A DNA stretch of 40,523 nucleotides from an uncultured Oscillospiraceae bacterium (GTDB taxonomy: Bacteria > Bacillota > Clostridia > Oscillospirales > Oscillospiraceae): positions 1 to 40,523 of the forward strand of contig CAJFNZ010000121.1 of assembly GCA_904395905.1 (NCBI GenBank), in the 5' to 3' direction. The translations under genes and the position numbers were made by a program. Every line of letters begins with the position of its first letter. Positions within the stretch are counted from its first letter, which is position 1. Below are positions 15,082 to 24,615 of this stretch, piece after piece. The notes below the pieces were generated by a model. The model made no database searches and was not told where the DNA came from. It was given only the letters and a program-made list of their open reading frames with translations.

Positions 15082-15915
15082 TTAATACTCGTCCGGCAGC
15101 TGGGTCATCTGATCCAGGCGGAATACGGGGCCGTCCTTGCAGACGTACTTGTCGCCGATGTTGCACCGGCCGCACTTGCCCAGGGCGCACTTCATCCGCA
15201 GCTCGAAGGTGGTGTACACCTGCTCCCGGGAGAAGCCCAGCTCCAACAGCCCGGCCAGGGTGAACTTGATCATGATGGGCGGGCCGCACATGACCACGGT
15301 CTTGGAGGTGTCGAAATTCAGCTCCTTGACGTAGTTGGGCACGAAGCCCACGTGGCCGTCCCAGCCCTCCTGTTCCCGGTCGATGGTCAGGTGGACCTGG
15401 ATGCCGTCCTCCCGGCACCACTCGTCGAGGATCTCCTGGTAGTCCACCAGGTCCTCCTTGCTCCGCGAGCCGTAGACGATGTCCAGCGAGCCGTAGTTCT
15501 GCCGGTTGGCCCGGACGTAGTTGATGACCGACCGGACCGGCGCCAGGCCGATGCCGCCGGCGATGATCAGTAGGTCCTTCCCCCGCAGCTCCGTGTCCAC
15601 GGGGAAGCCGTTGCCGTAGGGGCCCCGGAGGGTAATCTGCTGGCCCGGCGTAATCTCGTGGAGCCACGTGGTGACGCAGCCGCACTTCTTGATGGAGAAT
15701 TCCAGATAGTCCAAATTGGTCGGCGAGGAGGTGATGGAGAACAGCGCCTCCCCCACCCCCGGCATGGACAGCATGGCGCACTGGCCGGGGATGTGGGTGA
15801 AGGGCTTCTTGCCGTCCAGGCCCACCACGCGGAAGGTCTTCACGTCGGGGGTGTCGGTGCGGATGTCCGTCACCACGCCCACCATGGGAATCAGGGGGTC
15901 TTTTCTCAGGTTCAT
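15082..15915 (-). CDS. flxA: FlxA-like FAD/NAD(H) oxidoreductase with 2Fe-2S
   Basis: 277 aa. Ferredoxin-NADP reductase fold: FAD domain (about 10-110, HIPGQCAMLSMP, LFSITSSP, LRGPYGNGFP), NAD domain (about 113-230, LLIIAGGIGLAPVRS, VVMCGPPIMIKF), and a C-terminal PyrK-like [2Fe-2S] site (C-ALGK-C-GR-C-x8-C). Similar proteins are the NAD-reactive subunits HydG, AsrB and FlxA. Start at 15915 (MNLRKDPLIP) overlaps the upstream stop as ATGA and has GGGGGAGGAG upstream; the longer frame is discarded. In a Flx complex this subunit oxidises NADH and feeds the iron-sulfur chain toward HdrA. Confidence 0.9.
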   Translation of the reverse strand: MNLRKDPLIPMVGVVTDIRTDTPDVKTFRVVGLDGKKPFTHIPGQCAMLSMPGVGEALFSITSSPTNLDYLEFSIKKCGCVTTWLHEITPGQQITLRGPYGNGFPVDTELRGKDLLIIAGGIGLAPVRSVINYVRANRQNYGSLDIVYGSRSKEDLVDYQEILDEWCREDGIQVHLTIDREQEGWDGHVGFVPNYVKELNFDTSKTVVMCGPPIMIKFTLAGLLELGFSREQVYTTFELRMKCALGKCGRCNIGDKYVCKDGPVFRLDQMTQLPDEY

Positions 15916-16931
15916 GTCGTCTCCTCCCCCAGCGTCTTGGCCACCTTGACGATGTTCATGGAAATCGGGCACCGGGTCAGGCACCGGCCGCAGCCGACGC
16001 AGCCGTAAACCCCGTCGTGGTCGGCCGGATAGTAGACCAGCTTGTGCATGAACCGCTGGCGGAACCGCTCCAGCTGGGTCGGCCGGTTGGTGCCGTGGGC
16101 CATCATGGTGAAATCCGAGTACATGCAGCTGTCCCAGCAGCGGAAGCGGCGGACGCCGCGGCCGGTGTCAAAGTCCCGGATGTCGTAGCACTGGCAGGTG
16201 GGACAGACGAAGGTGCACGTGCCGCAGCCCAGGCAGGACTCCGACAGCTTGGCCCAGGCCGGGTGGTTGAATTTCTCCATCAGGTGCGCCCCGTCGAAGC
16301 CCGTCAGGTCCAGCTTCCCCAGGGGCAGCCGCTCCGCAACGGCCCGGATGGCCGCCTGGGCCGTGCCGGGGGCGTCGTCGCCGGCCTCCTCCAGCAGCGG
16401 CAGCGAGTCGAGGAGCTGCGCGCCCTTCTCGGTGTTGGCCCGCAGGTACAGCGTCTCGCCGTCCATCCAGCAGGCGGCGTCGCCGCCGGGCTCCGCCGGG
16501 TCGATGCCGAAGGCCGTGCAGAAGCACGTCTCCTCCGGCTGCCCGCAGGCCAGCGTCACCACGGTGCCGCACGCCCGGCGGGTCTGGTAGAAGGTGTCGG
16601 CCGGCTCGGCCAGGAACACCGTGTCGAGGATCCGGAAGCTGGCCGCGTCGCAGGCCCGGACGCCGAAGACCACGAAGGGCTCCACCTCGTCCCGGGTCTC
16701 CTCCAGGGCAATCTCCCGGCCCCGCACCTGGAAGCCCACGAGGTTTTCCGTCTGGGGGAAGAACAGGTCCTTGGCGCTGCGGACGGTGTTCAGGGCGCGG
16801 GTCATCTCCATGCCGTCGCGGTAGGGCAGGAACCGGGCCTGGCCGCCGTCGTCGGCGGGAATGTAGAGCGTCCGGCCGGCGGCCATGGCGGCAAACAGCT
16901 CCGGCAGCCGGGCAATGGGCAGTTGTTTCAT
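15912..16931 (-). CDS. flxB: FlxB-like 4Fe-4S dicluster protein
   Basis: 339 aa. An N-terminal domain of about 220 residues of the hydrogenase/sulfite reductase AsrA-HydB type (FVVFGVRACDAASFRILD) is followed by two [4Fe-4S] motifs: CLGCGTCTFVCPTCQCYD and CVGCGRCLTRCPISMNIVK. Such proteins pair with AsrB/HydG/FlxA NAD-binding subunits and relay electrons. The ATG overlaps the FlxC stop (ATGA) and the stop overlaps the FlxA start by 4 bp, so all three should be made in equal amounts. There is no membrane segment or export signal. Confidence 0.88.
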   Translation of the reverse strand: MKQLPIARLPELFAAMAAGRTLYIPADDGGQARFLPYRDGMEMTRALNTVRSAKDLFFPQTENLVGFQVRGREIALEETRDEVEPFVVFGVRACDAASFRILDTVFLAEPADTFYQTRRACGTVVTLACGQPEETCFCTAFGIDPAEPGGDAACWMDGETLYLRANTEKGAQLLDSLPLLEEAGDDAPGTAQAAIRAVAERLPLGKLDLTGFDGAHLMEKFNHPAWAKLSESCLGCGTCTFVCPTCQCYDIRDFDTGRGVRRFRCWDSCMYSDFTMMAHGTNRPTQLERFRQRFMHKLVYYPADHDGVYGCVGCGRCLTRCPISMNIVKVAKTLGEETT

Positions 16932-17908
16932 CCCTGCTTCCCTCCCCTCTCATAGACCACCGAGGGCTCGCAGTCGTCGGTGGTAAACGCCATCAGCGGC
17001 GGCTTCGTCTCCAGATCCGCGCCGGCCTGGTAGTCGCCGTAGAGCTCGTCGATGTCCTTGATGAACTTCCGGTTGAGCAGGTGCAGGGGGATCTTCTGGG
17101 GACAGACCCGGGAACATTCGCCGCAGTCGGTGCAGCGGGAGGCCACGTGGAAGGCCCGGATGATGTGGAACAGGCTCTCCTCAAAGCTGTTGGCCGCCGC
17201 CTTCTGGGCGATGCCGGACTTGGGGTTGTCGAAGACGCACTTCTCGCACGAGCAGGCCGGGCAGACGTCCCGGCAGGCGTTGCAGCGGATGCAGCGGCTC
17301 AGCTCCCCCCGCCAGAAGGCGTAGCGCTCGTCGGGGGTCATGGCCTCCAGCTGCGCCACCTGGTCGAAGCGGCCGGAGTCGGCAATCACCTCGCCGTCCT
17401 CGCCCAGCTTCTCGTCGTAGGCCACCAGCTTGCGGCTCTTGCAGTGGACGCACCGCTCGGCCTCGGCGTCGGCCTTGGCCATGGTCCGCTCCCCGTAGAG
17501 GGTGGAGATGCGCAGGGTCTCCCCGTCCCGCTCCACGGCGGTGACGCCCCGGGCGCCGGCGGCGCGGATCTTGTCGATGTCGCACATCCCGTCGCAGGCG
17601 ATGCCCACCACGTGGACCCGGTCGCGCCAGATCCGGTGCTCCTTGAGCAGCTGGTTGAAAGAATAGGTGTCGCAGGGCTTGAGGAACGCGGCCACCTTTC
17701 CCTCCTTCCGGCTCTCGGCAATCAGGTACTTGGAGAAGTTGGCCCCGGAGAACACCGAGTAGACGAAGTCCCGCTCCACCTCGGCGGCGCTGGTGAACAC
17801 CGCCGGAGTCAGGTCGTAGAAGAACTCGCCGGCCTTCCAGCCCAGGACCCGGTCCACGGCGCCGGACTCCAGCAGCTCGATGGCCTTGGCCTTGATCAGT
17901 TCTTGCAT
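16928..17908 (-). CDS. flxC: FlxC-like iron-sulfur protein (FrhB/HdrF-like)
   Basis: 326 aa. The N-terminal domain resembles the coenzyme F420-hydrogenase beta/formate dehydrogenase beta type (VAAFLKPCDTYSFNQLLKE, VVGIACDGMCDIDKI), with extra cysteines at CVHCKSRKL. Two ferredoxin motifs follow: CIRCNACRDVCPACSCEKCVF and CTDCGECSRVCPQKIP. The start at 17908 (MQELIKAKAIELL) lies 7 nt after GGAGG and overlaps the FlxD gene by 13 bp; a longer upstream frame is antisense-like noise within flxD. Its place between FlxB and FlxD matches the FlxABCD set known from sulfate reducers. Probably an electron-relay subunit; a flavin or F420 role is not demonstrable. Confidence 0.86.
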   Translation of the reverse strand: MQELIKAKAIELLESGAVDRVLGWKAGEFFYDLTPAVFTSAAEVERDFVYSVFSGANFSKYLIAESRKEGKVAAFLKPCDTYSFNQLLKEHRIWRDRVHVVGIACDGMCDIDKIRAAGARGVTAVERDGETLRISTLYGERTMAKADAEAERCVHCKSRKLVAYDEKLGEDGEVIADSGRFDQVAQLEAMTPDERYAFWRGELSRCIRCNACRDVCPACSCEKCVFDNPKSGIAQKAAANSFEESLFHIIRAFHVASRCTDCGECSRVCPQKIPLHLLNRKFIKDIDELYGDYQAGADLETKPPLMAFTTDDCEPSVVYERGGKQG

Positions 17909-18333
17909 CTCAGGTCCTCCAGTCTCTTGTTCTCGCCCAGCTTCGTCACCGTCTCCACGAACTCGTTCATGGTGGCGGCGAACTTGGCGCCTTCGGCGGC
18001 GGAGACCCATTCCACCCGGGTGCGCTCCTTCTCGATGCCCAGGTAGTCCAGCATGGAGAAGAGCAGCGTCATCCGCCGGCGGGTGTAGTAGTTGCCGGTG
18101 GTGTAGTGGCAGTCGCCGGGGTGGCAGCCGCAGAGGATGACCCCGTCGGCCCCCCGCTGGAAGGCCCGGAGGATGAACATGGGGTTCACCCGGCAGGAGC
18201 AGGGCACCCGGATAATCTTCACGTTGGCCGGATAGGACAGGCGGTTGGTCCCCGACAGGTCCGCGCCGGCATAGGAACACCAGTTGCAGCAGAAGGCCAC
18301 AATGGTGGGCTTGAACTCGTTGGTCACTTGCAT
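17896..18333 (-). CDS. flxD: MvhD/FlxD family 2Fe-2S protein
   Basis: 145 aa, usual family length. Small iron-sulfur protein that docks an electron-input module onto HdrA. Conserved cysteine pattern: FCCNWCSYAGAD, RVPCSCRVNP, ILCGCHPGDCHYTTGNYY, the MvhD signature. The ATG at 18333 overlaps the end of hdrA by 10 bp. No hydrogenase (MvhA/MvhG) is encoded nearby, so its partner is the FlxABC set just downstream, pointing to NADH and not H2 as donor. Confidence 0.94.
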   Translation of the reverse strand: MQVTNEFKPTIVAFCCNWCSYAGADLSGTNRLSYPANVKIIRVPCSCRVNPMFILRAFQRGADGVILCGCHPGDCHYTTGNYYTRRRMTLLFSMLDYLGIEKERTRVEWVSAAEGAKFAATMNEFVETVTKLGENKRLEDLRCKN

Positions 18334-20312
18334 ATGGCATCCACCTCCGCCATAATCTGGCTGGTCGAAAAGCCCTTGAGGTCCATGGCGCCGCTGGGAC
18401 AGGCCACGGTGCAGGCGCCGCAGCCCTGGCAGACCGCCGGGTTGACCTGGGCCACCCGCCGCAGCAGGGTCGTCCGGTTGGGCCCGCGGAACTCCTTGTC
18501 CTGATAGGTGATGGCGCCGTAGGGGCAGACCTTCTCACAGCTGGAGCAGCCGTTGCACATCAGCTCGTCGGCCTCGGCCACGCACGGGTTGCACGTCAGT
18601 TTGTCCTTGACCAGCAGCCCGATGACCTTCGAGGCCGCCGCCCCGGCCTGGGCCACGGTCTCGGGGATGTCCTTGGGCCCCTGGCAGACGCCCGAGAGGA
18701 AGATGCCGGCGGTGGGGCTCTCCACCGGCCGCAGCTTCGGGTGGGCCTCGGTGAAGAAGTCGTTGGTGTCCATGGAGGCCGTGAGCATCGTCGCCAGGGA
18801 GCGGGCGCTCTCGTCCGGCTCGATGGCCGCGGCCAGAATCACCATGTCGGCGTCGATGTGCAGCTGCTCGTTGCTCAGCAGGTCCGCCGCCTGGACCTTC
18901 AGCTTGCCGCCTTCGGGGATCACCTTGCCCACCATGCCCTTGATGTAGTGGACGCCGTACTCCTCCACGGCCCGGCGGTAGAACTCGTCGAAGTTCTTGC
19001 CCGGGGTCCGGACGTCGATGTAGAAGACATAGACCTCGGTGTCCGGGTACTTCTCCCGGCAGAGCATCGCGTGCTTGGCCGTGTACATACAGCAGATCTT
19101 CGAGCAGTAGGGCTTGCCGCAGTCCCGGGTCTCCCGGGAGCCGACGCACTGGACGAAGACCAGGGTGTGGGGGTGCTGGCCGTCAGAGGGCCGCAGCAGC
19201 GTGCCGCCCGTGGGACCGGCGGCGTTCATCAGCCGCTCAAACTCCAGCGACGTGACCACGTCGGGGCTCTGGGCGTAGGCGTACTCCTCGTAGCGGTCCA
19301 GCTTAATGGGGTTGAAGCCGGTGGCCACGACGATGGCGCCGTACTCCTCTTCCAAGAAGGTGTCCTGCTGCTTGTAGTCGATGGCGCCGGCGGTGCAGAC
19401 CTTGGCGCAGACGCCGCACTTGCCGGTCTTGAGCATCGTGCAGTAGCCCGGGTCGATGGTCGCCACCTTCGGCACCGCCTGGGCGAAGGGGATGTAGATG
19501 GCCCGGCGGTTGTCCAGGCCGAGGTTGAACTCGTTGGGGACCTTCTTCTGGGGACATTTCTCGGTGCACAGGCCGCAGCCGGTGCAGACGTCCTCCTTGA
19601 CGTACCGGGCCTTCCGGCGGATGGTCACGTGGAAGTTGCCCACAAAGCCCTTGACCGACTCCACCTCCGAATAGGAGAGTATCCGGATGTTCTCGTTCTG
19701 GGCCGCGTCCACCATCTTGGGCGTCAGGATGCAGGCCGCGCAGTCGAGGGTCGGGAAGGTCTTGTCAATCTGGGCCATCTTGCCGCCGATGGTCGGCTTC
19801 TTCTCCACGATGTCCACCGGGAAGCCGGCGTCGGCGATGTCCAGCGCCGTCTGGATGCCGGCGATGCCGCCGCCGATGACCAGGGCCCGCTTCGTGACCG
19901 GGCTCTCGCCGGCAATCAGCGGGGCGTTCAGGTGGACCTTGGCGATGGCCGCCCGGCCCAGGATGATGGCCTTCTCGGTGCCGGTGGCCTTGTCCTTGTG
20001 GATCCAGGAGCACTGCTCCCGGATGTTGGCAATCTCCACCATGTAGGGGTTGAGGCCGGCCCGCTCCGCGGTCTTGCGGAAGGTGGTCTCGTGCATCCGG
20101 GGCGAGCAGGAGCAGATGACGATGCCGCCCAGCTGGTACTCCCGGATGGCGTCGCGAATCATGTCCTGGCCGGCCTGGGAGCACATGTACTGATAGTTCG
20201 TGGAATAGACGACGCCCGGCTCGTGGCTGAGGGCCTCGGCCACCGCCTCCACGTCCACGGTGGCGGCGATGTTGGTGCCGCACCAGCAGACAAAAACGCC
20301 GATTCTTTGCAT
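18324..20312 (-). CDS. hdrA: HdrA, FAD-containing electron-bifurcating subunit
   Basis: 662 aa. N-terminal Cys-rich domain (VFVCWCGTN, CSCSPRMHETTFRK), thioredoxin-reductase-like FAD domain with IGGGIAGIQTA (146-156), the HdrA motif FPTLDCAACILTPKM (186-200), an inserted ferredoxin domain (C243, 246, 249, 253 plus CGVCAKVC) and a C-terminal pair of [4Fe-4S] sites (C586, 589, 592, 596; C628, 631, 634, 638). In known complexes HdrA holds the bifurcating FAD: it splits electron pairs between low-potential ferredoxin and HdrB. It is 17 bp after hdrC, preceded by an AGGGGAGGGGAG RBS. Nothing is missing relative to the functional family. Confidence 0.95.
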   Translation of the reverse strand: MQRIGVFVCWCGTNIAATVDVEAVAEALSHEPGVVYSTNYQYMCSQAGQDMIRDAIREYQLGGIVICSCSPRMHETTFRKTAERAGLNPYMVEIANIREQCSWIHKDKATGTEKAIILGRAAIAKVHLNAPLIAGESPVTKRALVIGGGIAGIQTALDIADAGFPVDIVEKKPTIGGKMAQIDKTFPTLDCAACILTPKMVDAAQNENIRILSYSEVESVKGFVGNFHVTIRRKARYVKEDVCTGCGLCTEKCPQKKVPNEFNLGLDNRRAIYIPFAQAVPKVATIDPGYCTMLKTGKCGVCAKVCTAGAIDYKQQDTFLEEEYGAIVVATGFNPIKLDRYEEYAYAQSPDVVTSLEFERLMNAAGPTGGTLLRPSDGQHPHTLVFVQCVGSRETRDCGKPYCSKICCMYTAKHAMLCREKYPDTEVYVFYIDVRTPGKNFDEFYRRAVEEYGVHYIKGMVGKVIPEGGKLKVQAADLLSNEQLHIDADMVILAAAIEPDESARSLATMLTASMDTNDFFTEAHPKLRPVESPTAGIFLSGVCQGPKDIPETVAQAGAAASKVIGLLVKDKLTCNPCVAEADELMCNGCSSCEKVCPYGAITYQDKEFRGPNRTTLLRRVAQVNPAVCQGCGACTVACPSGAMDLKGFSTSQIMAEVDAICK

Positions 20313-20329
20313 AGGTCTCTCCCCTCCCC

Positions 20330-20725
20330 TTACTTGGCGTACTTCCGGAAGGCGCTGGTGATGGCCTGCTGGGGCAGGTTCTCATCCAGGAGCTCCGGAA
20401 TGTCCTGGGGCTTCAGGTGGTTCATCCCCTGCTGGCGGATGACCGCCACCCGGACGGCCTCGATGAGCCGGGCCGGCTCCACCATCCGGGGACAGCGCTC
20501 CAGGCAGGCAAAGCAGGAAAGACAGGTCCAGATGCCCTTGGCGTTCATCAGCTTCTCCACCTGCCCCTTGTCCACCAGGTCCACGAACTGGTGGGGATGG
20601 TAGTCCATCTCCTCGAAGGCCGGGCAGGTGGCCGTGCATTTGCCGCACTTCATGCACTTCTTCGGGTCGGCGCCGCTGATGCGGATGACCTCGGCGGCCA
20701 GCTGGCGCGCGTTCGTGTCCGTCAC
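20330..20725 (-). CDS. hdrC: HdrC, two-[4Fe-4S] relay subunit
   Basis: 131 aa. Two [4Fe-4S] motifs, CMKCGKCTATCPAFEEM and CLSCFACLERCPRMVEP, in the spacing of HdrC, which passes electrons from HdrA to HdrB. GTG start at 20725 chosen because it overlaps the hdrB stop as GTGA and follows GAAGGAGG by 8-9 nt; the open frame continuing upstream lies inside hdrB. The HPHQFVDLVDKGQVEKLM segment between the clusters is typical of the family. Confidence 0.93.
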   Translation of the reverse strand: MTDTNARQLAAEVIRISGADPKKCMKCGKCTATCPAFEEMDYHPHQFVDLVDKGQVEKLMNAKGIWTCLSCFACLERCPRMVEPARLIEAVRVAVIRQQGMNHLKPQDIPELLDENLPQQAITSAFRKYAK

Positions 20726-21519
20726 TGGGGGCCGCCTCCTTCCTTCACGCCCAGAGCCTCGGCCAGAAGCTCCGTGAAATAGCAGATTTCCAGGTGGTCC
20801 CGGGCGTTCTCCCGGAGGTTGTAGAGGCACAGGGGACATGCGGTAATCAGGCACTCGGCCCCCTGCGCCCGGGCCGAGGCCGTCACGGCGCTGGCGCGCT
20901 TCACCGCCAGGGGCCGGTCCTCCAGGGTGATGTAGCCGCCGCAGCACTCGTTGCGATTGGCGTAGAGCACCGGCTCGGCCCCGATGGCCCGGATGAAGTC
21001 CTCCAGGATGGTGGGGTTCTCCGGGTTGTCGAACTCCATCTCCCGGCTGGGCCGCAGCAGCAGACAGCCGTAGTAGGCGCCGATTTTCCGGCCCTTGAGG
21101 GGATGGACCACCCGCTCGGCCAGCCGGTCGAAGCCCACCACGTCCCGCAGGACCTCCAGATAGTGGAGGACCCGGGTCTCGCCGTGGTACGGGGTCTCCA
21201 GCTGCAAATAGTTGTTGGCCTTGAAGGCCATGTCGGCGTCGGTCTGCACGTCGCGGTTGACCCGCTTGATGACGTGGTGACAGGCCGAGCAGACCGTCAC
21301 CAAATCGCGGCCCAGGTCCCTGGCCGCGGCCAGGGACCGGATGGACGACAGCTTCGTGGCGATTTCATCTCTCGGCTGGGGGTATACCGCGCCGCAGCAC
21401 TGCCACTCAGGCAGCTCTTCCAGGGTCAGCCCCAGGGCCTCGGAGGACTTCCGGGTGTAGAGGTCCAGGTCCTTGGCCTTGGTCTTCAGGGTGCAGCCCG
21501 GAAAGTAACTAAAAACCAT
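20722..21519 (-). CDS. hdrB: HdrB, two-CCG-domain catalytic subunit
   Basis: 265 aa. The first CCG motif is complete: C9-x31-C41-C42-x34-C77-x2-C80. The second is also complete (YYGC, NECCGGY, ITACPLC). In methanogens the two CCG domains each hold a noncubane [4Fe-4S] cluster that cleaves heterodisulfide. Here the natural disulfide is unknown, and HdrB may instead hand electrons to the fumarate-reductase iron-sulfur subunit. The ATG at 21519 follows GGAAGGA. It is 19 bp downstream of fumC. No methanogen coenzyme (CoM/CoB) genes are in the window. Confidence 0.94.
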   Translation of the reverse strand: MVFSYFPGCTLKTKAKDLDLYTRKSSEALGLTLEELPEWQCCGAVYPQPRDEIATKLSSIRSLAAARDLGRDLVTVCSACHHVIKRVNRDVQTDADMAFKANNYLQLETPYHGETRVLHYLEVLRDVVGFDRLAERVVHPLKGRKIGAYYGCLLLRPSREMEFDNPENPTILEDFIRAIGAEPVLYANRNECCGGYITLEDRPLAVKRASAVTASARAQGAECLITACPLCLYNLRENARDHLEICYFTELLAEALGVKEGGGPQ

Positions 21520-21538
21520 ATCGAATATTCCTTCCTGT

Positions 21539-22915
<1,377 letters not shown>

Positions 22916-23242
22916 CCTCTTCTCCTTTCCTGTGGTTGGCTCCGGCAGCGAAGGCCGCTCCAGCCGAGCACGTGAATCCGTCTTATTTTTAACATCTGGG
23001 TATGGATGTTCCATCTTTGCAGCGGCACGGCGCTCCCAGCGCCGCCCAACGGCGCCGGCGCTTCTCGCGCCGCCGAACACACGGATGCAGCGCAGGGAAT
23101 CCGGATTTTTCCCGATTTTGGATATAGAAAACCACACCGGAGGGGGCACTCCCCCCGGCAACCGGGTTTTCTCTCGCCGTCCGGGCTCCGGAACAGGCGC
23201 CGGAGCCCGGACGGCTTTCAAAATGCAGTCCTGATTCTGTCC
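22916..23242 (-). other. Gap between mdh and fumC with strong hairpin and inverted repeat
   Basis: 327 bp without a credible gene. It holds a perfect 16-bp stem hairpin (23176-23215) just after the mdh stop, an inverted repeat AACATC-N8-GATGTT (22991-23010), several G+C-rich short palindromes (23041-23075), and the fumC RBS. I could not find a convincing -35/-10 pair for fumC; an isolated TATATC near 23120 on the minus strand is weak. The operon may therefore be read through from the mdh promoter past the hairpin, or use an activator-dependent promoter here. Confidence 0.5.
23176..23215 (-). terminator. Perfect 16-bp hairpin after mdh, no clear T run
   Basis: Arms 23176-23191 and 23200-23215 are exactly complementary with an 8-nt loop. 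On the minus strand it starts about 28 nt after the mdh stop and is followed by GAGAGAAAACC, not by T, so it looks like a weak terminator, attenuator or mRNA-stabilising element between mdh and the fumC-hdr-flx-frd genes. Confidence 0.6.
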
Positions 23243-24187
23243 TTAAATTTCCACGCTGTTGATGACTTCCTTCAGCCGCGCGGCGCTGTTCTGGAGCTTT
23301 GCGACTTCCTCGGCGGTCAGCTTGTTGCGGATCTTGCCGCGGACGCCGTCGCGGTCCACGATGTTCAGCGTGCTCAGGCAGACGTCGTCGATGCCGTACT
23401 CGCCGTGCATCATGGTGGAAACGGTCAGGGCCGTGCCGGCGCCCATGAAGATGCACTTGCAGATGTGGCAGACGGAGATGGCCACCGCGTAGAAGGTCGC
23501 GCCCTTGGCCTTGATGACCTTGGCGCCGGAGGTCCGGACGAACTCCTCCAGCTCCTCGTAGTTCTTATCCCACTTGATGGCGTCGGGCTCGGGGCAGAGC
23601 TCCTTGTAGTCGTCGATGTGGTTGTTGGCAATGGTGGCCATGGACCACGGCACGAAGGAGGAGTCGCCGTGCTCGCCGAAGACGTGGGCGTGGACGTTCT
23701 TGGGGCTGATATGGAAGCGGCGGGCCAGCTCCGACTGGAGGCGGGCGGTGTCCAGCGCCGTGCCGGAGCCGATGATGTGCTTCTCCGGCACGCCGGAGAT
23801 CTTATGGAACACATACGTCAGCACGTCCACCGGATTGGAGACGATGACGTAGATGGCGTCGGGGGCGGCGGCGACAATCTTGCCGGCGATGTCCTTGATG
23901 ATGTTGACGTTGGTCTGGGCCAGCTCCAGGCGGGTCTGGCCGGGCTTCCGGGCGATACCGGAGGTGATGATGACAATGTCCGAGCCCTTGGCGTCGGCGT
24001 AGTCGCCGCTGCGGACGATGGCCGGGGAACAGAAGGTGATGCCCTGGTAGATGTCCAGCGCCTCGCCGAAGGCCTTCGGCTTGTTGACATCAATCAGGAG
24101 GATCTCCGTGGCGATGCCCATGGTGACCATGTTGTTGGCGATGGCAGAACCCACGCTGCCGGCGCCGATAATCGTAATTTTGCTCAT
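23243..24187 (-). CDS. mdh: LDH-like malate dehydrogenase
   Basis: 314 aa. NAD-dependent 2-hydroxyacid dehydrogenase of the lactate/malate family: Rossmann motif ITIIGAGSVGSAIA, catalytic-loop segment GIARKPGQTRLELAQ, VSNPVDVLT, catalytic His in HVFGEHGDSS. The residue that decides substrate is Arg80 (I-A-R-K-P-G); lactate dehydrogenases have Gln there and malate dehydrogenases Arg, so oxaloacetate/malate is predicted although the rest of the protein looks LDH-like. The ATG at 24187 (MSKITII) follows a weak GAGAGGG; the longer upstream frame covers the promoter region. It has its own promoter and leads the fumC-hdr-flx-frd genes on the same strand. Confidence 0.88.
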   Translation of the reverse strand: MSKITIIGAGSVGSAIANNMVTMGIATEILLIDVNKPKAFGEALDIYQGITFCSPAIVRSGDYADAKGSDIVIITSGIARKPGQTRLELAQTNVNIIKDIAGKIVAAAPDAIYVIVSNPVDVLTYVFHKISGVPEKHIIGSGTALDTARLQSELARRFHISPKNVHAHVFGEHGDSSFVPWSMATIANNHIDDYKELCPEPDAIKWDKNYEELEEFVRTSGAKVIKAKGATFYAVAISVCHICKCIFMGAGTALTVSTMMHGEYGIDDVCLSTLNIVDRDGVRGKIRNKLTAEEVAKLQNSAARLKEVINSVEI

Positions 24188-24272
24188 AATCCATACCCTC
24201 TCACAAAAAAATTGTAGCTTCGACGGGAGCCGACTGGTCCGGACTGCACCGCCCAGTCCGCTCCTTGGTGCT

Positions 24273-24301
24273 ATTATAGCATCGTTGTTTTCAGTATACA
24301 A
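24273..24301 (-). promoter_or_regulatory. mdh promoter
   Basis: Minus-strand TTGTAT (24301-24296), 17-bp spacer, perfect TATAAT (24278-24273). The predicted leader of about 80 nt contains the inverted repeat GGACTG-N7-CAGTCC (24241-24259), which could fold before the mdh RBS. Confidence 0.75.
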
Positions 24302-24578
24302 GTATCGATATATTTATATTTGTAAAAATTTCTCCCCTGCTTCCGGGCAATTACCGTGATTGTGTACAATTCCGAAAGATTGCAGAGAAAAACTGTGGCA
24401 TCTTTCTAAAACGCAGGGAGAAACCGAATATATTTCCGCATTTTCGGCCGAAGAAAAGGACAATCCCCCCTTGACATTTCCGGAAAGAGTCAAGCAGTTC
24501 AAAATTCCATGAGATTTTTTGTGAAACTTCTCCAATTCTCCGCCGACAAACTGCCGGGCCGCACCGCGCACGCCCCCC
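24302..24578. other. A+T-rich intergenic stretch with several inverted repeats
   Basis: About 280 bp, far richer in A+T than the rest of the window, between the divergent mdh and DUF3793 promoters. It contains ATTGTGTACAAT (24359-24370, near-palindrome), TTCGGCCGAA (24442-24451), and TTGAC...TTTCCGGAAA...GTCAA (24471-24493, nested repeat). No protein family is recognisable in the short minus-strand frames crossing it. It may hold regulator sites for the succinate module or a small RNA; nothing more can be supported. Confidence 0.4.
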
Positions 24579-24607
24579 TTGACAGCGGAATTCCGCCGTG
24601 GTATGCT
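24579..24607 (+). promoter_or_regulatory. Promoter of the DUF3793 gene
   Basis: TTGACA (24579-24584), 17-bp spacer, TATGCT (24602-24607). The start point would fall on the palindrome at 24616-24629, so a repressor bound there would block initiation. Confidence 0.85.
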
Positions 24608-24615
24608 TTTGGTGA

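Noticed and set aside
12695-15085. 796-codon plus-strand open frame across the fumarate reductase genes
   Set aside because: Antisense to two clear iron-sulfur/flavin genes, no family features, no RBS.
17896-18333. FlxD/MvhD as part of an Mvh hydrogenase
   Set aside because: No MvhA or MvhG subunit nearby; the adjacent NAD-binding FlxA-like subunit fits the NADH-linked version.
20722-21519. HdrB/HdrC/HdrA as evidence for a methanogen
   Set aside because: The T-box leader, bacterial promoters, LysR/DtxR regulators and Obg with OCT domain all indicate a Firmicute; Hdr-Flx sets are known in anaerobic bacteria.
24471-24476. Extra TTGACA in the mdh-DUF3793 gap as another promoter
   Set aside because: The hexamer 17 bp downstream (GCAGTT) is not a -10; the motif is better seen as part of an inverted repeat.
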